From Roseovarius litoreus (lineage in GTDB: Bacteria; Pseudomonadota; Alphaproteobacteria; Rhodobacterales; Rhodobacteraceae): 64,000 bases of DNA. Position numbers and translations under genes: made by a program. Shown here one piece after another: positions 19,468 through 28,277 of this stretch. The DNA lies in assembly GCF_900142765.1 (NCBI RefSeq), contig NZ_FRCB01000001.1, forward strand, positions 620,001 through 684,000, written 5' to 3'. A model generated the notes under the pieces. The model saw only the letters and a list, made by a program, of their open reading frames with translations, had not been told where the DNA came from and searched no databases. The first letter of the stretch is position 1. The number at the start of each line of letters is the position of its first letter.

Positions 19468-20328
19468 TCAGGCGCCGCCATCCTGCTCCAGCAAGGCGCG
19501 CAGGCCGGTGCGGTAATCGGGGTGGATCAGGGTGACGCCAAGCTCGTTTTTCATGCGGCTGTTGTCGACGCGTTTGGACTCGGCATAGAAACTGCGGGCC
19601 ATCGGTGTCATGTCGGCCTCATCAAAGGGCACTTCGGGAGGCAGGGGCAGGCCCAGCAACTCGGCCGCGTGGCCGATCACGTCCTCAGGCGGCGCCGGAT
19701 CGTCGTCGCAGACATTATAGGCCGCGCCGGGATTTGGCCGGTCGATCGAGGCCAGCAGAACCTGCGCGATATCATCGACATGGATGCGACTGAACACCTG
19801 ACCGGGTTTCACGATGCGCTGCGCGGTGCCTTGCCGGACCTTTTCGAACGGGCCGCGACCGGGGCCATAGATGCCCGCCAGCCGGAAGATATGCAAAGGC
19901 AAGCCGGGAATGGCCTGCCATGCGGCTTCGGCATCCACACGCATCTTGCCGCGCCGGGTCGAGGGGGTGAGCGGCGTGTCCTCGGTCACCCAACCGCCCT
20001 GATGGTCGCCATAGACGCCGGTGGTCGAAAGATATCCCACCCACTCCAGCCGCGAAGCCATGGCCGCAATCCGGTCGCCACACTGGTTCAGCACCGGGTC
20101 GCCATCGGCATCGGGACCCGCGGAAATCAGGATATGGGTGGCGCTTTCGAGCGCCGCGGAGAGGTCGCCATCCGGCCACAGGATCGGGGTCACACCCTCG
20201 GACCTGAGCGCCTCGGCCTTGTCGGGGGAGCGGGTGGTGCCATGGATCGTCCAGCCCCGCGCCAGCAGCAGCGGCGACAAGGCGCGGGCCGAAAAGCCAT
20301 GACCGAAGGAAAGAAGTGTCTTTGTCAT
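19468..20328 (-). CDS. NAD(P)-dependent SDR/epimerase-family protein (YeeZ-like)
   Basis: 286 residues with an N-terminal beta-strand and loop LLSFGHGFSARAL replacing the usual GxxGxxG, typical of the atypical-SDR YeeZ group. It keeps the YLSTTGVYGDHQG segment, FRLAGIYGPGRGPFEKVRQG, SRIHVDDIAQVLL and YNVCDDDPAPPEDVIGHAAELL. The catalytic Tyr-Lys pair is not in the standard YxxxK form. The substrate is unknown. It is divergent from the transglycosylase gene with a gap of about 130 bases. Confidence 0.85.
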   Translation of the reverse strand: MTKTLLSFGHGFSARALSPLLLARGWTIHGTTRSPDKAEALRSEGVTPILWPDGDLSAALESATHILISAGPDADGDPVLNQCGDRIAAMASRLEWVGYLSTTGVYGDHQGGWVTEDTPLTPSTRRGKMRVDAEAAWQAIPGLPLHIFRLAGIYGPGRGPFEKVRQGTAQRIVKPGQVFSRIHVDDIAQVLLASIDRPNPGAAYNVCDDDPAPPEDVIGHAAELLGLPLPPEVPFDEADMTPMARSFYAESKRVDNSRMKNELGVTLIHPDYRTGLRALLEQDGGA

Positions 20329-20461
20329 GCGTCATGAATTGGCGATCCGGGCGGCAAAGGCAAGGGGCGGATGGGCGATCTTTCGCGGATCGCGAAACCG
20401 GGGCTGGTGCAGAGACGGCGCCCGGTGGCACTATGCGGCGCAGGGTCAATCTGGAGTTCCC

Positions 20462-20947
20462 ATGCAGATGTTCAGCCGCCGTTCCGCCCTTGCCATTCTC
20501 TGCGCCACTGCGCTTTCGGGATGCGCCGCACGCGAAGTTCCGGTCACCGCCACGCAAGGCCCGACCGAGCCACCGCTTTATCCAAACGAAACGCCCGAGC
20601 TGCGCGCGCTCATCAACAAATATGCCGATCTGAACGAGGTGCCACGATCCCTCGTGCACCGCCTGGCGATCCGCGAGAGCACCCATCGGCCCTGGGCGCG
20701 CAACGGTCCGTATTACGGACTTCTGCAGATCCTGCCCCAAACCGCGCGTACGATGGGGTTTCGCGGCCAGCCCGACGATCTGCTGGATGCGGAAACCAAC
20801 CTGAAATATGCCGTCAGATATCTGCGCGGCGCCTATCTGGTGGCCGATGGCGATCCGGACGCCGCAATCGGCTGGTATGCGCGCGGCTACTATTACGAAG
20901 CCAAGCGCAAGGGGCTGTTGGTGGAAACCGGACTGCGCCCGGCCTGA
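20462..20947 (+). CDS. Lytic transglycosylase lipoprotein (SLT domain)
   Basis: 161 residues. The N-terminus MQMFSRRSALAILCATALSGCA is a lipoprotein signal with lipobox LSGC, and this decides the start at 20462. The mature part is a compact SLT domain. Catalytic Glu is in LAIRESTHRPWARNGPYYGLLQI; PDDLLDAETNLKYAVRYLRGAY and AIGWYARGYYYEAKRKG follow. It should cleave peptidoglycan glycan strands with 1,6-anhydro ring formation from the outer-membrane inner leaflet. It is short for the family, with no extra domains. Confidence 0.88.
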   Translation: MQMFSRRSALAILCATALSGCAAREVPVTATQGPTEPPLYPNETPELRALINKYADLNEVPRSLVHRLAIRESTHRPWARNGPYYGLLQILPQTARTMGFRGQPDDLLDAETNLKYAVRYLRGAYLVADGDPDAAIGWYARGYYYEAKRKGLLVETGLRPA

Positions 20948-20948
20948 A

Positions 20949-20991
20949 GCGTTCCGTCTTTGACCTGAGGCATCAGCTAAAGGCGGAACGC
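20949..20991. terminator. Inverted repeat between convergent genes
   Basis: GCGTTCCG (20949-20956) and CGGAACGC (20984-20991) form a perfect 8-base inverted repeat with a 27-base spacer, just after the transglycosylase stop codon. There is no T-run. It may end transcription in one or both directions, or belong to the repeat that follows. Confidence 0.35.
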
Positions 20992-21014
20992 GTGCAACGA
21001 TTGACCGGAACACG

Positions 21015-21061
21015 GCATGTCGCGAAAATCTGTGAGCAGGTTTTCCGCAAAACGCTTCAGG
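21015..21061. repeat. Dispersed intergenic repeat, copy B
   Basis: This segment matches copy A at 2091-2137 over about 40 of 47 aligned bases in the same orientation. It overlaps the stop codon of the minus-strand aldolase gene (21057-21059), so its edge has been used as coding sequence. Confidence 0.7.
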
Positions 21062-21815
21062 CCGCGTAGTCCGAGCCTTCGGCATCCAGAATGGCCTTGA
21101 GTTCCGAAAGGTGCTTTTCGGCCTGTCCGGGATAATCCTCAAGCTCGCGCGCGGTTTTTTCGGCCACCTCGTCGGAGAGGATTCGCAGCTTCTGGCCCGT
21201 CTGCAGCGCGCGGATATAGGTCTCGGCGGCGCGTTCGAAATAATAGAGCCGGTTGAACGTATCGGCCACGCTGTCCCCGATGATCATGACACCGTGATTG
21301 CCCATGATCATCACCTTCTGCTTGGGGTCCGAGAACAGCGCGGCGCAACGCTCGCCCTCATCCTCGAAGGCCAGCCCGCCATAACCGTCATCGATCACGT
21401 AGCGGTTGAAAAAGGTGGCGCAGTTCTGGTCGATCGGCGGCAGCCTGCTGTCGGCCAGGCTGGCCAGCACGGTGGCATGGATCGAATGCACATGCATGGC
21501 GCAGCGCGCGTGCGGGCAGTGCCGGTGCAGGCCGCCATGCAGCCCCCAAGCGGTGGGATCGGGCGCGCCAGGTCGCGAGAGGGTGTCGGGATCGTTGGCA
21601 TCCACCTCGATCAGATCGCTGGCCTTGATCCGGGCGAAATGCATCTGGTTGGGGTTCATCAGGAACCGCGTTCCATCCTCGTTGATCGACAGGCTGAAAT
21701 GATTGGCCACCGCTTCGTGCATGTTCAGGCGCGCGGTCCAGCGGAAAGCGGCGGCAAGATCGACGCGCTCCTGCCAATGGTCGAGATTCGGGGCAAGCTG
21801 CGTGATGGCGGTCAT
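21057..21815 (-). CDS. Class II aldolase/adducin-family protein
   Basis: 252 residues. The early RLNMHEAVANHFSLS is the phosphate-binding region of the fold. HVHSIHATVLASLADS and the later MIMGNHGVMIIGDSV carry the three His that normally bind zinc or iron. Members include fuculose- and ribulose-phosphate aldolases/epimerases and decarboxylases; this non-sugar-kinase context does not settle the reaction. The stop falls within the dispersed repeat copy B. The start overlaps the stop of the upstream VOC-family gene (ATGA), so the two proteins are made together. Confidence 0.87.
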   Translation of the reverse strand: MTAITQLAPNLDHWQERVDLAAAFRWTARLNMHEAVANHFSLSINEDGTRFLMNPNQMHFARIKASDLIEVDANDPDTLSRPGAPDPTAWGLHGGLHRHCPHARCAMHVHSIHATVLASLADSRLPPIDQNCATFFNRYVIDDGYGGLAFEDEGERCAALFSDPKQKVMIMGNHGVMIIGDSVADTFNRLYYFERAAETYIRALQTGQKLRILSDEVAEKTARELEDYPGQAEKHLSELKAILDAEGSDYAA

Positions 21816-22258
21816 GTCATGTCTCCTTCAGGATTGTCGGCAAGGGGGCGGGACGGCACCCAGGCATAGCCGTCCGCGCACAGGATATAGGCCTCTCGCA
21901 GACCATGCGGTTTGTCGGAAGGCGGCTGCAGCACGGTGCCTCCCGCTTCCTCGGCCCGGTCTGCGGCTGTGTCGGGATCGCAGTCATAAAGCCGGATTTC
22001 GATACCCGCCCCGCGCGGCGGATTCTCCGGCAAAAGGCCCGTGAGCGGATTGGAATGATAGGTGCCATCGGCATGAAGCTGCATCACGTTTCCGCCCTGC
22101 GCCACGATGGCGAAATCGGGACTGAGCCGGTGAATGGACAGCCCGAACACCTCGGACAGGAAACGGGCGCTGCGCGGCACATCCCGGACAAGGATATTGA
22201 AGCCGAACCCGCGCAACGAGGCGCCGAACGCCTCAGGCGTGACAGTTTCGTAATCCAT
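21812..22258 (-). CDS. Glyoxalase/VOC-family protein
   Basis: 148 residues with the beta-alpha-beta-beta-beta VOC pattern. GFNILVRDVPRSARFLSEVFGL opens the first module, and ADGYAWVPSRP closes the second. It has the size of a single-domain metal-dependent lyase, dioxygenase or resistance protein of this superfamily. It is co-transcribed with the class II aldolase, so a shared small-molecule pathway is likely but unidentified. It is divergent from amn. Confidence 0.82.
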   Translation of the reverse strand: MDYETVTPEAFGASLRGFGFNILVRDVPRSARFLSEVFGLSIHRLSPDFAIVAQGGNVMQLHADGTYHSNPLTGLLPENPPRGAGIEIRLYDCDPDTAADRAEEAGGTVLQPPSDKPHGLREAYILCADGYAWVPSRPLADNPEGDMT

Positions 22259-22355
22259 GGCCTCCTCGTTGAGCGCACGGGGTCAGCTTGAATGCGGCCT
22301 TGGGGCGTGTCAACGTACAAGCGACGGTGCAGCAGGCAACATGAGGACAGCAGGC

Positions 22356-23837
22356 ATGACGATCGACGACACCGCCCGGTTCAAGACGCCCGAGGCGGTA
22401 ACGCCCGAAGCGTTCACCGATCCGCGCGCCGCCGTCGCCCGCCTTGTGGCGCTTTACGATGCGGCGGTCGGGTTCCTGTCGTCCGAGTTTCGCGCGGCCC
22501 TGCGGAGCGGCAAGCCGGACCATCGCGTGCGGGCCTTCTATCCCGAGATCCGGATCACCACCACCAGCCATGCGCAGATCGACAGCCGGTTGAGCTTTGG
22601 CCATGTCGCAGCCCCCGGGACCTATGCCACCACGATCACCCGGCCCGATCTGTTTCGGCATTACCTCGAGCAGCAGATCGGCCTGTTGGTCGAAAACCAC
22701 GACGTGCCGGTGACCATCGGCCTGTCGGACACGCCGATGCCCATTCATTTCGCCGTGGCCAATGACACGTCCTTGACCGTCCCACAGGAAGGCGCGGCGG
22801 AGTTTACCTTGCGTGACGTCTTCGACGTGCCGGATCTTGGCACCACGAATGACGACATCGTCAACGGCACCAGCCGGCCCGCGCCTGACGGCACCGAGCC
22901 CTTGGCGCCCTTCACCGCGCAGCGCGTCGATTACTCGCTGGCGCGGCTGTCGCATTACACCGCCACCGACCCCGAGCATTTCCAGAACCACGTGCTGTTC
23001 ACCAATTACCAGTTCTATGTCTCGGAATTCGAAGCTTACGCGCGGCGGATGCTGGCCGATCCCGAGAGCGGCTATACCGCCTTCGTCAGCACCGGCAACG
23101 CGCAGATCACCGGCCCGGACCAGGTGATCGAGGCGTCCGAAAAACAGCCCCAGATGCCGGCTTTTCACCTCAAGCGCGAGGACGGATCGGGGATCACGCT
23201 GGTCAATATCGGCGTCGGACCGTCGAATGCCAAGACCGCGACCGATCATATCGCGGTCCTTCGGCCGCATGCCTGGATCATGGTCGGCCATTGCGCGGGC
23301 CTGCGCAATACGCAGCAACTGGGCGATTTCGTGCTCGCCCATGCCTATCTGCGCGAGGACCGGGTGCTGGATGCGGATCTGCCTTCATGGGTGCCCATTC
23401 CGGCGCTGGCGGAAATCCAGATCGCCCTGGAAAACGCCGTCGAGCAGGAAACCCAGCTGACCGGATATGACCTCAAGCGGGTGATGCGCACCGGCACGGT
23501 CGCAAGCCTCGACAACCGCAATTGGGAGCTGCGTGATCAATCCGGCCCGGTGCAACGTCTCAGCCAGTCGCGGGCCATTGCACTGGATATGGAAAGCGCC
23601 ACGATCGCGGCCAACGGGTTTCGGTTCCGGGTGCCCTATGGCACGCTTCTGTGCGTGTCCGACAAACCGCTGCACGGCGAATTGAAACTTCCGGGGATGG
23701 CCTCGGACTTTTACAAGACGCAGGTGTCGCGGCATCTCATGATCGGGATTCGCGCAATCGAGAGCTTGCGGCAGATGCCGCTCGAACGCATCCACAGCCG
23801 GAAATTGCGCAGCTTCAGTGAAACTGCTTTCCTATAG
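22356..23837 (+). CDS. amn: AMP nucleosidase
   Basis: 493 residues, the usual Amn length. An N-terminal AMP nucleosidase-specific domain (to about residue 170, with YPEIRITTT and HYLEQQIGLLVENHDVPVTIGLSDTP) precedes a phosphorylase-like domain. That domain has FVSTGNAQITGPDQ, NIGVGPSNAKTATDHIA, MVGHCAGLRNTQQLGDFVLAHAYLREDRVLD and ALDMESATIAANGFRFRVPYGTLLCVSDKP. It splits AMP into adenine and ribose-5-phosphate in purine balance. A GAGG site supports the ATG at 22356 over one at 22341. Confidence 0.95.
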   Translation: MTIDDTARFKTPEAVTPEAFTDPRAAVARLVALYDAAVGFLSSEFRAALRSGKPDHRVRAFYPEIRITTTSHAQIDSRLSFGHVAAPGTYATTITRPDLFRHYLEQQIGLLVENHDVPVTIGLSDTPMPIHFAVANDTSLTVPQEGAAEFTLRDVFDVPDLGTTNDDIVNGTSRPAPDGTEPLAPFTAQRVDYSLARLSHYTATDPEHFQNHVLFTNYQFYVSEFEAYARRMLADPESGYTAFVSTGNAQITGPDQVIEASEKQPQMPAFHLKREDGSGITLVNIGVGPSNAKTATDHIAVLRPHAWIMVGHCAGLRNTQQLGDFVLAHAYLREDRVLDADLPSWVPIPALAEIQIALENAVEQETQLTGYDLKRVMRTGTVASLDNRNWELRDQSGPVQRLSQSRAIALDMESATIAANGFRFRVPYGTLLCVSDKPLHGELKLPGMASDFYKTQVSRHLMIGIRAIESLRQMPLERIHSRKLRSFSETAFL

Positions 23838-23967
23838 GCCAAGAAAATCACCCCAAAATACGTGAAAAACACTTGCTTTTCCCTACTATTCATTGTGTTT
23901 GGTCACAACATACAGTTAAATTCTGAGCATGAGGCCCAAGGACCGGGCAGTTGAAGGAGACCATAAA

Positions 23968-24255
23968 ATGGCAAAACCGATGACCAAAACTCAACTCGTT
24001 GCCGCACTGGCCGACGAAATGGGAACTGACAAGAAAACCGCCGGCACAGCGCTCGACGCCGTGACCGCGATCATCACACGCGAAGTTTCCGGCGGTGGTG
24101 CCGTCACCCTGCCCGGCGTCGGCAAGATCTATTGCCGCGAGCGCCCCGAGCGCATGGTGCGCAACCCCGCCACCGGCGAGCAGATCAAGAAAGAGGCCGA
24201 CAAGGTCGTCAAGATGACCATCGCAAAGGCCCTCAAGGACAGCGTGAACGGCTGA
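23968..24255 (+). CDS. HU-family DNA-binding protein
   Basis: 95 residues starting MAKPMTKTQLVAALADE behind AAGGAG, which decides the start at 23968. The HU/IHF fold is clear: helix-turn-helix ADEMGTDKKTAGTALDAVTAIITREV, then the DNA-binding arm around ERPERMVRNPATGEQIKKEADKVVK. The arm retains the RNPATGE signature. Nucleoid structuring role. The upstream 130 bases are AT-rich (ACTTGCTTTTCCCTACTATT near 23870) and probably hold a strong promoter. A good terminator follows. It is a single-gene transcript. Confidence 0.93.
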   Translation: MAKPMTKTQLVAALADEMGTDKKTAGTALDAVTAIITREVSGGGAVTLPGVGKIYCRERPERMVRNPATGEQIKKEADKVVKMTIAKALKDSVNG

Positions 24256-24282
24256 GCTTGCAAACACCCGATCTTTAGGAAA

Positions 24283-24309
24283 GGGTCGCCCCGCAAGGGC
24301 GGCCCTTTT
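24283..24309 (+). terminator. Rho-independent terminator after the HU gene
   Basis: GGGTCGCCC, loop CGCAA, GGGCGGCCC (one G-U pair) followed by TTTT, located 28 bases after the HU stop codon and just before the transporter start. Confidence 0.85.
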
Positions 24310-24328
24310 CGGTTTCAGGAGACAGCAC

Positions 24329-25204
24329 ATGGACATTCGGGCGATCATCATGGGGCTGGCCTTTGCGGTGATGTGGTCCAGTGCCTTCACCTCGGCCCGG
24401 ATCATCGTGGCCTCGGCGCCGCCGCTGACCGCGCTCAGCCTGCGGTTCCTCGTCTCTGGCCTCATCGGAGTGCTGATCGCTCTTGCCCTCGGGCAAAGCT
24501 GGCGGCTGACGCGGGCGCAATGGCGCGCCACGATCATCTTCGGGATCTGCCAGAATGCGCTCTATCTGGGGCTGAACTTCGTCGCGATGCAAACCATCGA
24601 AGCGTCGCTTGCGGCGATCATCGCCTCGACTATGCCGCTGCTTGTCGGGCTGGCAAGCTGGGGCTTGCTGGGGGAACGGATCGGCTTTCTGGGCGGTCTT
24701 GGCCTTGTCGCGGGCGTCATCGGAGTGGCGGTCATCATGGGATCGCGGCTGCAGGGCGGCGCCGATCTTTATGGTCTGGCTCTCTGCGTGGGCGGGGTGA
24801 TGGCGCTGACGCTTGCGACACTTGCGGTGCGCGGCGCCACATCGGGGGGCAACTTCCTGATGATCGTCGGACTTCAGATGCTGGTGGGAAGCCTCGTTCT
24901 GGGGGTCGCTGGCCTCAGCATCGAAACGATCGAGATCGACTGGAGCTGGCAGCTGATCGCGGCCTTCCTCTATACCACGCTGATCCCCGGTCTGGCGGCA
25001 ACGCTGGTCTGGTTCAAGCTGGTCAACCGCATCGGCGCGATCAAGGCGGCCACCTTCCACTTCCTCAATCCGTTTTTCGGAGTGGTGATCGCCGCTGTCG
25101 TGCTCAGCGAAAGCCTCGGGCTCTGGGACATGGTCGGCGTCGTGGTGGTGATGCTCGGCATTCTTGCCGTGCAGCTCTCGCGCCAGAAACAAGCCCCGGG
25201 CTGA
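24329..25204 (+). CDS. DMT-superfamily transporter (EamA domains)
   Basis: 291 residues with ten hydrophobic helices in two EamA repeats. The first repeat runs from GLAFAVMWSSAFTSARIIV to about residue 135. The second runs from LALCVGGVMALTLATLAVRG to the end, with NRIGAIKAATFHFLNPFFGVVIA typical of the repeat end. Such proteins export or import amino acids or small metabolites across the inner membrane; no substrate is indicated. AGGAG precedes the ATG at 24329. It is convergent with aroC. Confidence 0.9.
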   Translation: MDIRAIIMGLAFAVMWSSAFTSARIIVASAPPLTALSLRFLVSGLIGVLIALALGQSWRLTRAQWRATIIFGICQNALYLGLNFVAMQTIEASLAAIIASTMPLLVGLASWGLLGERIGFLGGLGLVAGVIGVAVIMGSRLQGGADLYGLALCVGGVMALTLATLAVRGATSGGNFLMIVGLQMLVGSLVLGVAGLSIETIEIDWSWQLIAAFLYTTLIPGLAATLVWFKLVNRIGAIKAATFHFLNPFFGVVIAAVVLSESLGLWDMVGVVVVMLGILAVQLSRQKQAPG

Positions 25205-25210
25205 CTGCGG

Positions 25211-25261
25211 GCTTCTTCTGGCCACAAATATCCCGGGGAGCGCGAGGGGCTGGCCCCTCGC
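25211..25261 (-). repeat. Dispersed hairpin/CCCCGGG element downstream of aroC
   Basis: On the minus strand this reads as a hairpin (GCGAGGGGC / GCCCCTCGC arms at 25242-25250 and 25253-25261) then CCCCGGGATATTTGTGGCC and AGAAGAAG. The order and tail match the element at 13981-14046. It lies just after the aroC stop in the same orientation as aroC. Confidence 0.6.
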
Positions 25262-25283
25262 CCGCTCCGCAGGCCACCCGCGC

Positions 25284-26387
25284 TCAGCCGATGCTGCCGC
25301 GCGGACCCTCGCCCACCTGCCCGCGATGCAACAACAGGTGATCGAGCAGGACACAGGCCATCATCGCCTCGGCCACGGGAACGGCGCGGATGCCGACGCA
25401 GGGATCATGCCGGCCCTTGGTGATGACCTCGGTGGGCGTGCCATCCATCCGGATGGACCGGCGCGGCGTGAGGATCGACGAGGTCGGCTTGACCGCGAAG
25501 CGCACCACGACATCCTGCCCGGTGGAAATCCCGCCCAGAATGCCGCCTGCATGGTTGGACGAATATTCCGGGCCGGTCTCGCCCATGAAGATCTCATCGG
25601 CATTTTCCGTCCCGGTCAGGCGCGCGGCGGCCATGCCCTCGCCGATCTCGACGCCCTTGACGGCATTGATCGACATCATCGCAGCCGCCAGATCGGTGTC
25701 GAGCTTGCCATAGATCGGCGCACCAAGCCCGGGCGGAACGCCACGGGCCACGACCTCGATTTCGGCCCCGACCGAGTTCTTGTCCTTGCGCAGCTTTTGC
25801 AGATAGGCCTCCCAATCCGCCGCCGCCGTGGCATCGGGGATCCAGAAATCATTGCCGTCGATCGCGTTCCAGTCAAAACGGCTGCGATCGATCTCGATCT
25901 CGCCCATGCGGGTCATGTAGCCCTTGATGGAGATGCCGGGCGCGAGCGAAGCAAGGGCCGCACGGGCGATGCCACCGGCGGCGACACGCGCCGCGGTCTC
26001 GCGCGCCGAACTGCGCCCGCCGCCGCGATAATCGCGGATGCCGTATTTCTGATGATAGGTGATGTCGGCATGGCCCGGCCGGAAGGTCTGCGCGATCTCG
26101 CCATAATCGCGGCTGCGTTGATCCGTGTTCTCGATCATCAGCTGGATCGGCGTGCCGGTGCTCTGACCGTCGAACACGCCCGACAGGATCTGCACGGCGT
26201 CAGGCTCGTTGCGCTGCGTGGTGTTCTTGTTCTGGCCGGGGCGGCGCTTGTCCAGCCATTGCTGGAGAAACGCCTCGTCCACGGGGATGCCCGGCGGGCA
26301 GCCATCGACGGTCGCGCCCAGTGCAGGCCCGTGGCTTTCGCCCCATGTGGTGACGCGAAACAGATGTCCGAAGGTGTTGAGGCTCAT
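25284..26387 (-). CDS. aroC: Chorismate synthase
   Basis: 367 residues starting [24 protein letters not shown], the standard AroC N-terminus; the ATG at 26387 is preceded by AGGATC. Family signatures are present: [64 protein letters not shown] and [17 protein letters not shown]. It uses reduced FMN to make chorismate from EPSP, the last common step to aromatic amino acids. It appears as a single gene here. Confidence 0.97.
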   Translation of the reverse strand: MSLNTFGHLFRVTTWGESHGPALGATVDGCPPGIPVDEAFLQQWLDKRRPGQNKNTTQRNEPDAVQILSGVFDGQSTGTPIQLMIENTDQRSRDYGEIAQTFRPGHADITYHQKYGIRDYRGGGRSSARETAARVAAGGIARAALASLAPGISIKGYMTRMGEIEIDRSRFDWNAIDGNDFWIPDATAAADWEAYLQKLRKDKNSVGAEIEVVARGVPPGLGAPIYGKLDTDLAAAMMSINAVKGVEIGEGMAAARLTGTENADEIFMGETGPEYSSNHAGGILGGISTGQDVVVRFAVKPTSSILTPRRSIRMDGTPTEVITKGRHDPCVGIRAVPVAEAMMACVLLDHLLLHRGQVGEGPRGSIG

Positions 26388-26504
26388 GATCCTACGCTCC
26401 TTTGGCACGTGATCTAGCCCCGTGCGCGCACGGCCTCAAGCGATTTCACCTCGGAACCGCAGGCCACCCCGGATCGAGGCGGCCCGTGAGGGGCGACAAG
26501 AGGC

Positions 26505-27623
26505 TCAGCCCTTGATGACCATCTGCGGCGATATCACGTCGATCCCAAGCGCCTTGCCGACAGCGTAATAGGTCAGCTGGCCGGCATGTACGTTCAAACC
26601 ATTCAGAAGATGCGGATCCTCGGCGCAGGCGCGTTTCCAGCCCTTGTCGGCCAGCGCAAGCATGAACGGCATGGTCGCATTGCCAAGCGCGATGGTCGAG
26701 GTACGCGCCACGGCACCGGGCATGTTGGCCACGCAGTAATGCATGATCCCGTCCACCTCGTAGATCGGATCGGCGTGGGTGGTGGCTTTCGATGTCTCGA
26801 AACACCCGCCCTGGTCGATGGCCACATCGACCAGCACCGCGCCCGGCTTCATGTCGGCGAATTGTGCGCGCTTGACCAGCTTGGGCGCTTCGGCGCCCGG
26901 AATCAGGACCGCGCCGATCACCATGTCCGCATCGGCCAGATGTTCGGCCAGAAGCCCTGTCGAGGAATAGCCGGTGTTGAACTGCTGGCTGAACACATCG
27001 TCCAGATACCGCAGACGCGTCAGGGACCGGTCGAGCACGGTCACATCCGCGCCCATCCCCGCCGCGATACGCGCGGCATGAGTGCCGACCACGCCGCCGC
27101 CGATCACCAGCACCTTGGCCGGGCCGACACCGGGCACGCCGCCCATCAGCACACCACGCCCGCCATTGGCCTTTTGCAGGGTCCACGCGCCCACCTGGGG
27201 CGCCAGACGGCCCGCAACCTCGGACATCGGCGCCAGCAGGGGCAGACCGCCGCGATCATCGGTCACCGTTTCATAGGCGATGGCGGTGCAGCCCGACGCC
27301 AGCAGATCACGGGTCTGATCGGGATCGGGCGCCAGATGCAGGTAGGTAAACAGAAGCTGTCCTTCGCGCAGCATCTTGCGTTCGGCGGCTTGCGGCTCCT
27401 TGACCTTGACGATCATGTCGGCGGCGGCAAAGATCTCGGCGGCGGTGTCGATGATCACCGCGCCTGCGGCGACATAATCGGCATCGTCGAACCCGGCACC
27501 CTGCCCGGCGCCTGCCTGAATAATGACCTCATGGCCATGGGCCACGGCTTCGCGTGCGGCGTTCGGGGTCATGCCGACGCGGAATTCCTGTGGTTTGATC
27601 TCGGTCGGACATCCGATTTTCAT
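26505..27623 (-). CDS. ald: Alanine dehydrogenase
   Basis: 372 residues starting MKIGCPTEIKPQEFRVGMTP; GAGGAGG eight bases upstream sets the ATG at 27623. The pyruvate-binding N-terminal segment (RVGMTP, KVKEPQ, LFTYLHLA) surrounds a Rossmann domain with VLVIGGGVVGTHAARIAAGMGADV; VDVAIDQGGCFETS and CVANMPGAVARTSTIALGN close the active site. It interconverts alanine and pyruvate plus ammonia with NAD. It is divergent from an Lrp-type regulator that probably controls it. Confidence 0.95.
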   Translation of the reverse strand: MKIGCPTEIKPQEFRVGMTPNAAREAVAHGHEVIIQAGAGQGAGFDDADYVAAGAVIIDTAAEIFAAADMIVKVKEPQAAERKMLREGQLLFTYLHLAPDPDQTRDLLASGCTAIAYETVTDDRGGLPLLAPMSEVAGRLAPQVGAWTLQKANGGRGVLMGGVPGVGPAKVLVIGGGVVGTHAARIAAGMGADVTVLDRSLTRLRYLDDVFSQQFNTGYSSTGLLAEHLADADMVIGAVLIPGAEAPKLVKRAQFADMKPGAVLVDVAIDQGGCFETSKATTHADPIYEVDGIMHYCVANMPGAVARTSTIALGNATMPFMLALADKGWKRACAEDPHLLNGLNVHAGQLTYYAVGKALGIDVISPQMVIKG

Positions 27624-27713
27624 GAGCTTATCCTCCTCGTGCTCTTTGATGACAGAATGTCGCATCTGGCGCGCAATCCGATTGAAAAATCCCTCGCCAA
27701 AAGTGGGAATTTC

Positions 27714-27746
27714 CGAATATCCTGTGCGTATCGACCACTATATTCG
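27714..27746. promoter_or_regulatory. Inverted repeat in the ald / regulator gap
   Basis: CGAATAT (27714-27720) and ATATTCG (27740-27746) are perfect 7-base inverted arms 26 bases apart centre to centre, in the divergent promoter region. The spacing fits two half-sites on neighbouring faces for an Lrp/AsnC-type octameric regulator. A candidate binding site for the adjacent regulator. Confidence 0.5.
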
Positions 27747-27761
27747 AAGGGTATTGCTTGA

Positions 27762-28220
27762 ATGGCTCTGGATGCGATGGATCGTCGGTTGCTGCAGGTT
27801 CTCCAGCGGCGCGGGCGCATATCGAACGCCGATCTGGCCGACGCGGTCAACCTGTCGGCAAGCGCGTGTCACCGCAGGGTGCAGCGCCTTGAGGCCGAAG
27901 GCTATATCCGCGATTACGTGGCGCTTCTGGACCCGAGGAAACTGGGTGTCAGCGCCACGATCTTTGTCGAGATCACGCTGGCCACCCAGGCCGATGAGGT
28001 GCTGGAAGCGTTTGAGAAGGCCGTGACCCGGATCCCCGACGTGCTGGAATGCCATCTTACGGCCGGGGCTGCGGATTACATCCTGAAGGTCGTTGCCGAA
28101 AGCACCGAGGATTTCGCGCGCATTCACCGGCAATACCTGACGCGACTGCCGAGTGTCGCCAAGATGCAATCGTCCTTTGCGCTGCGCACCGTGTTCAGCA
28201 CAACGGCCCTGCCGCTCTGA
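27762..28220 (+). CDS. Lrp/AsnC-family regulator, probable activator of ald (AldR-like)
   Basis: 152 residues. The N-terminal AsnC helix-turn-helix (MDRRLLQVLQRRGRISNADLADAVNLSASACHRRVQRLE) is followed by the RAM ligand domain (ATIFVEITLATQADEV, LECHLTAGAADYILKVV). The divergent pairing with ald is the classic arrangement for alanine-responsive regulators. An inverted repeat lies in the shared upstream region. The ATG at 27777 would also fit. Confidence 0.9.
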   Translation: MALDAMDRRLLQVLQRRGRISNADLADAVNLSASACHRRVQRLEAEGYIRDYVALLDPRKLGVSATIFVEITLATQADEVLEAFEKAVTRIPDVLECHLTAGAADYILKVVAESTEDFARIHRQYLTRLPSVAKMQSSFALRTVFSTTALPL

Positions 28221-28277
28221 GCCGCTTGCGGGCGGTGGCGGATCGGGTAAGTCTTTGCACCGAACCAAGGAGCCGCC

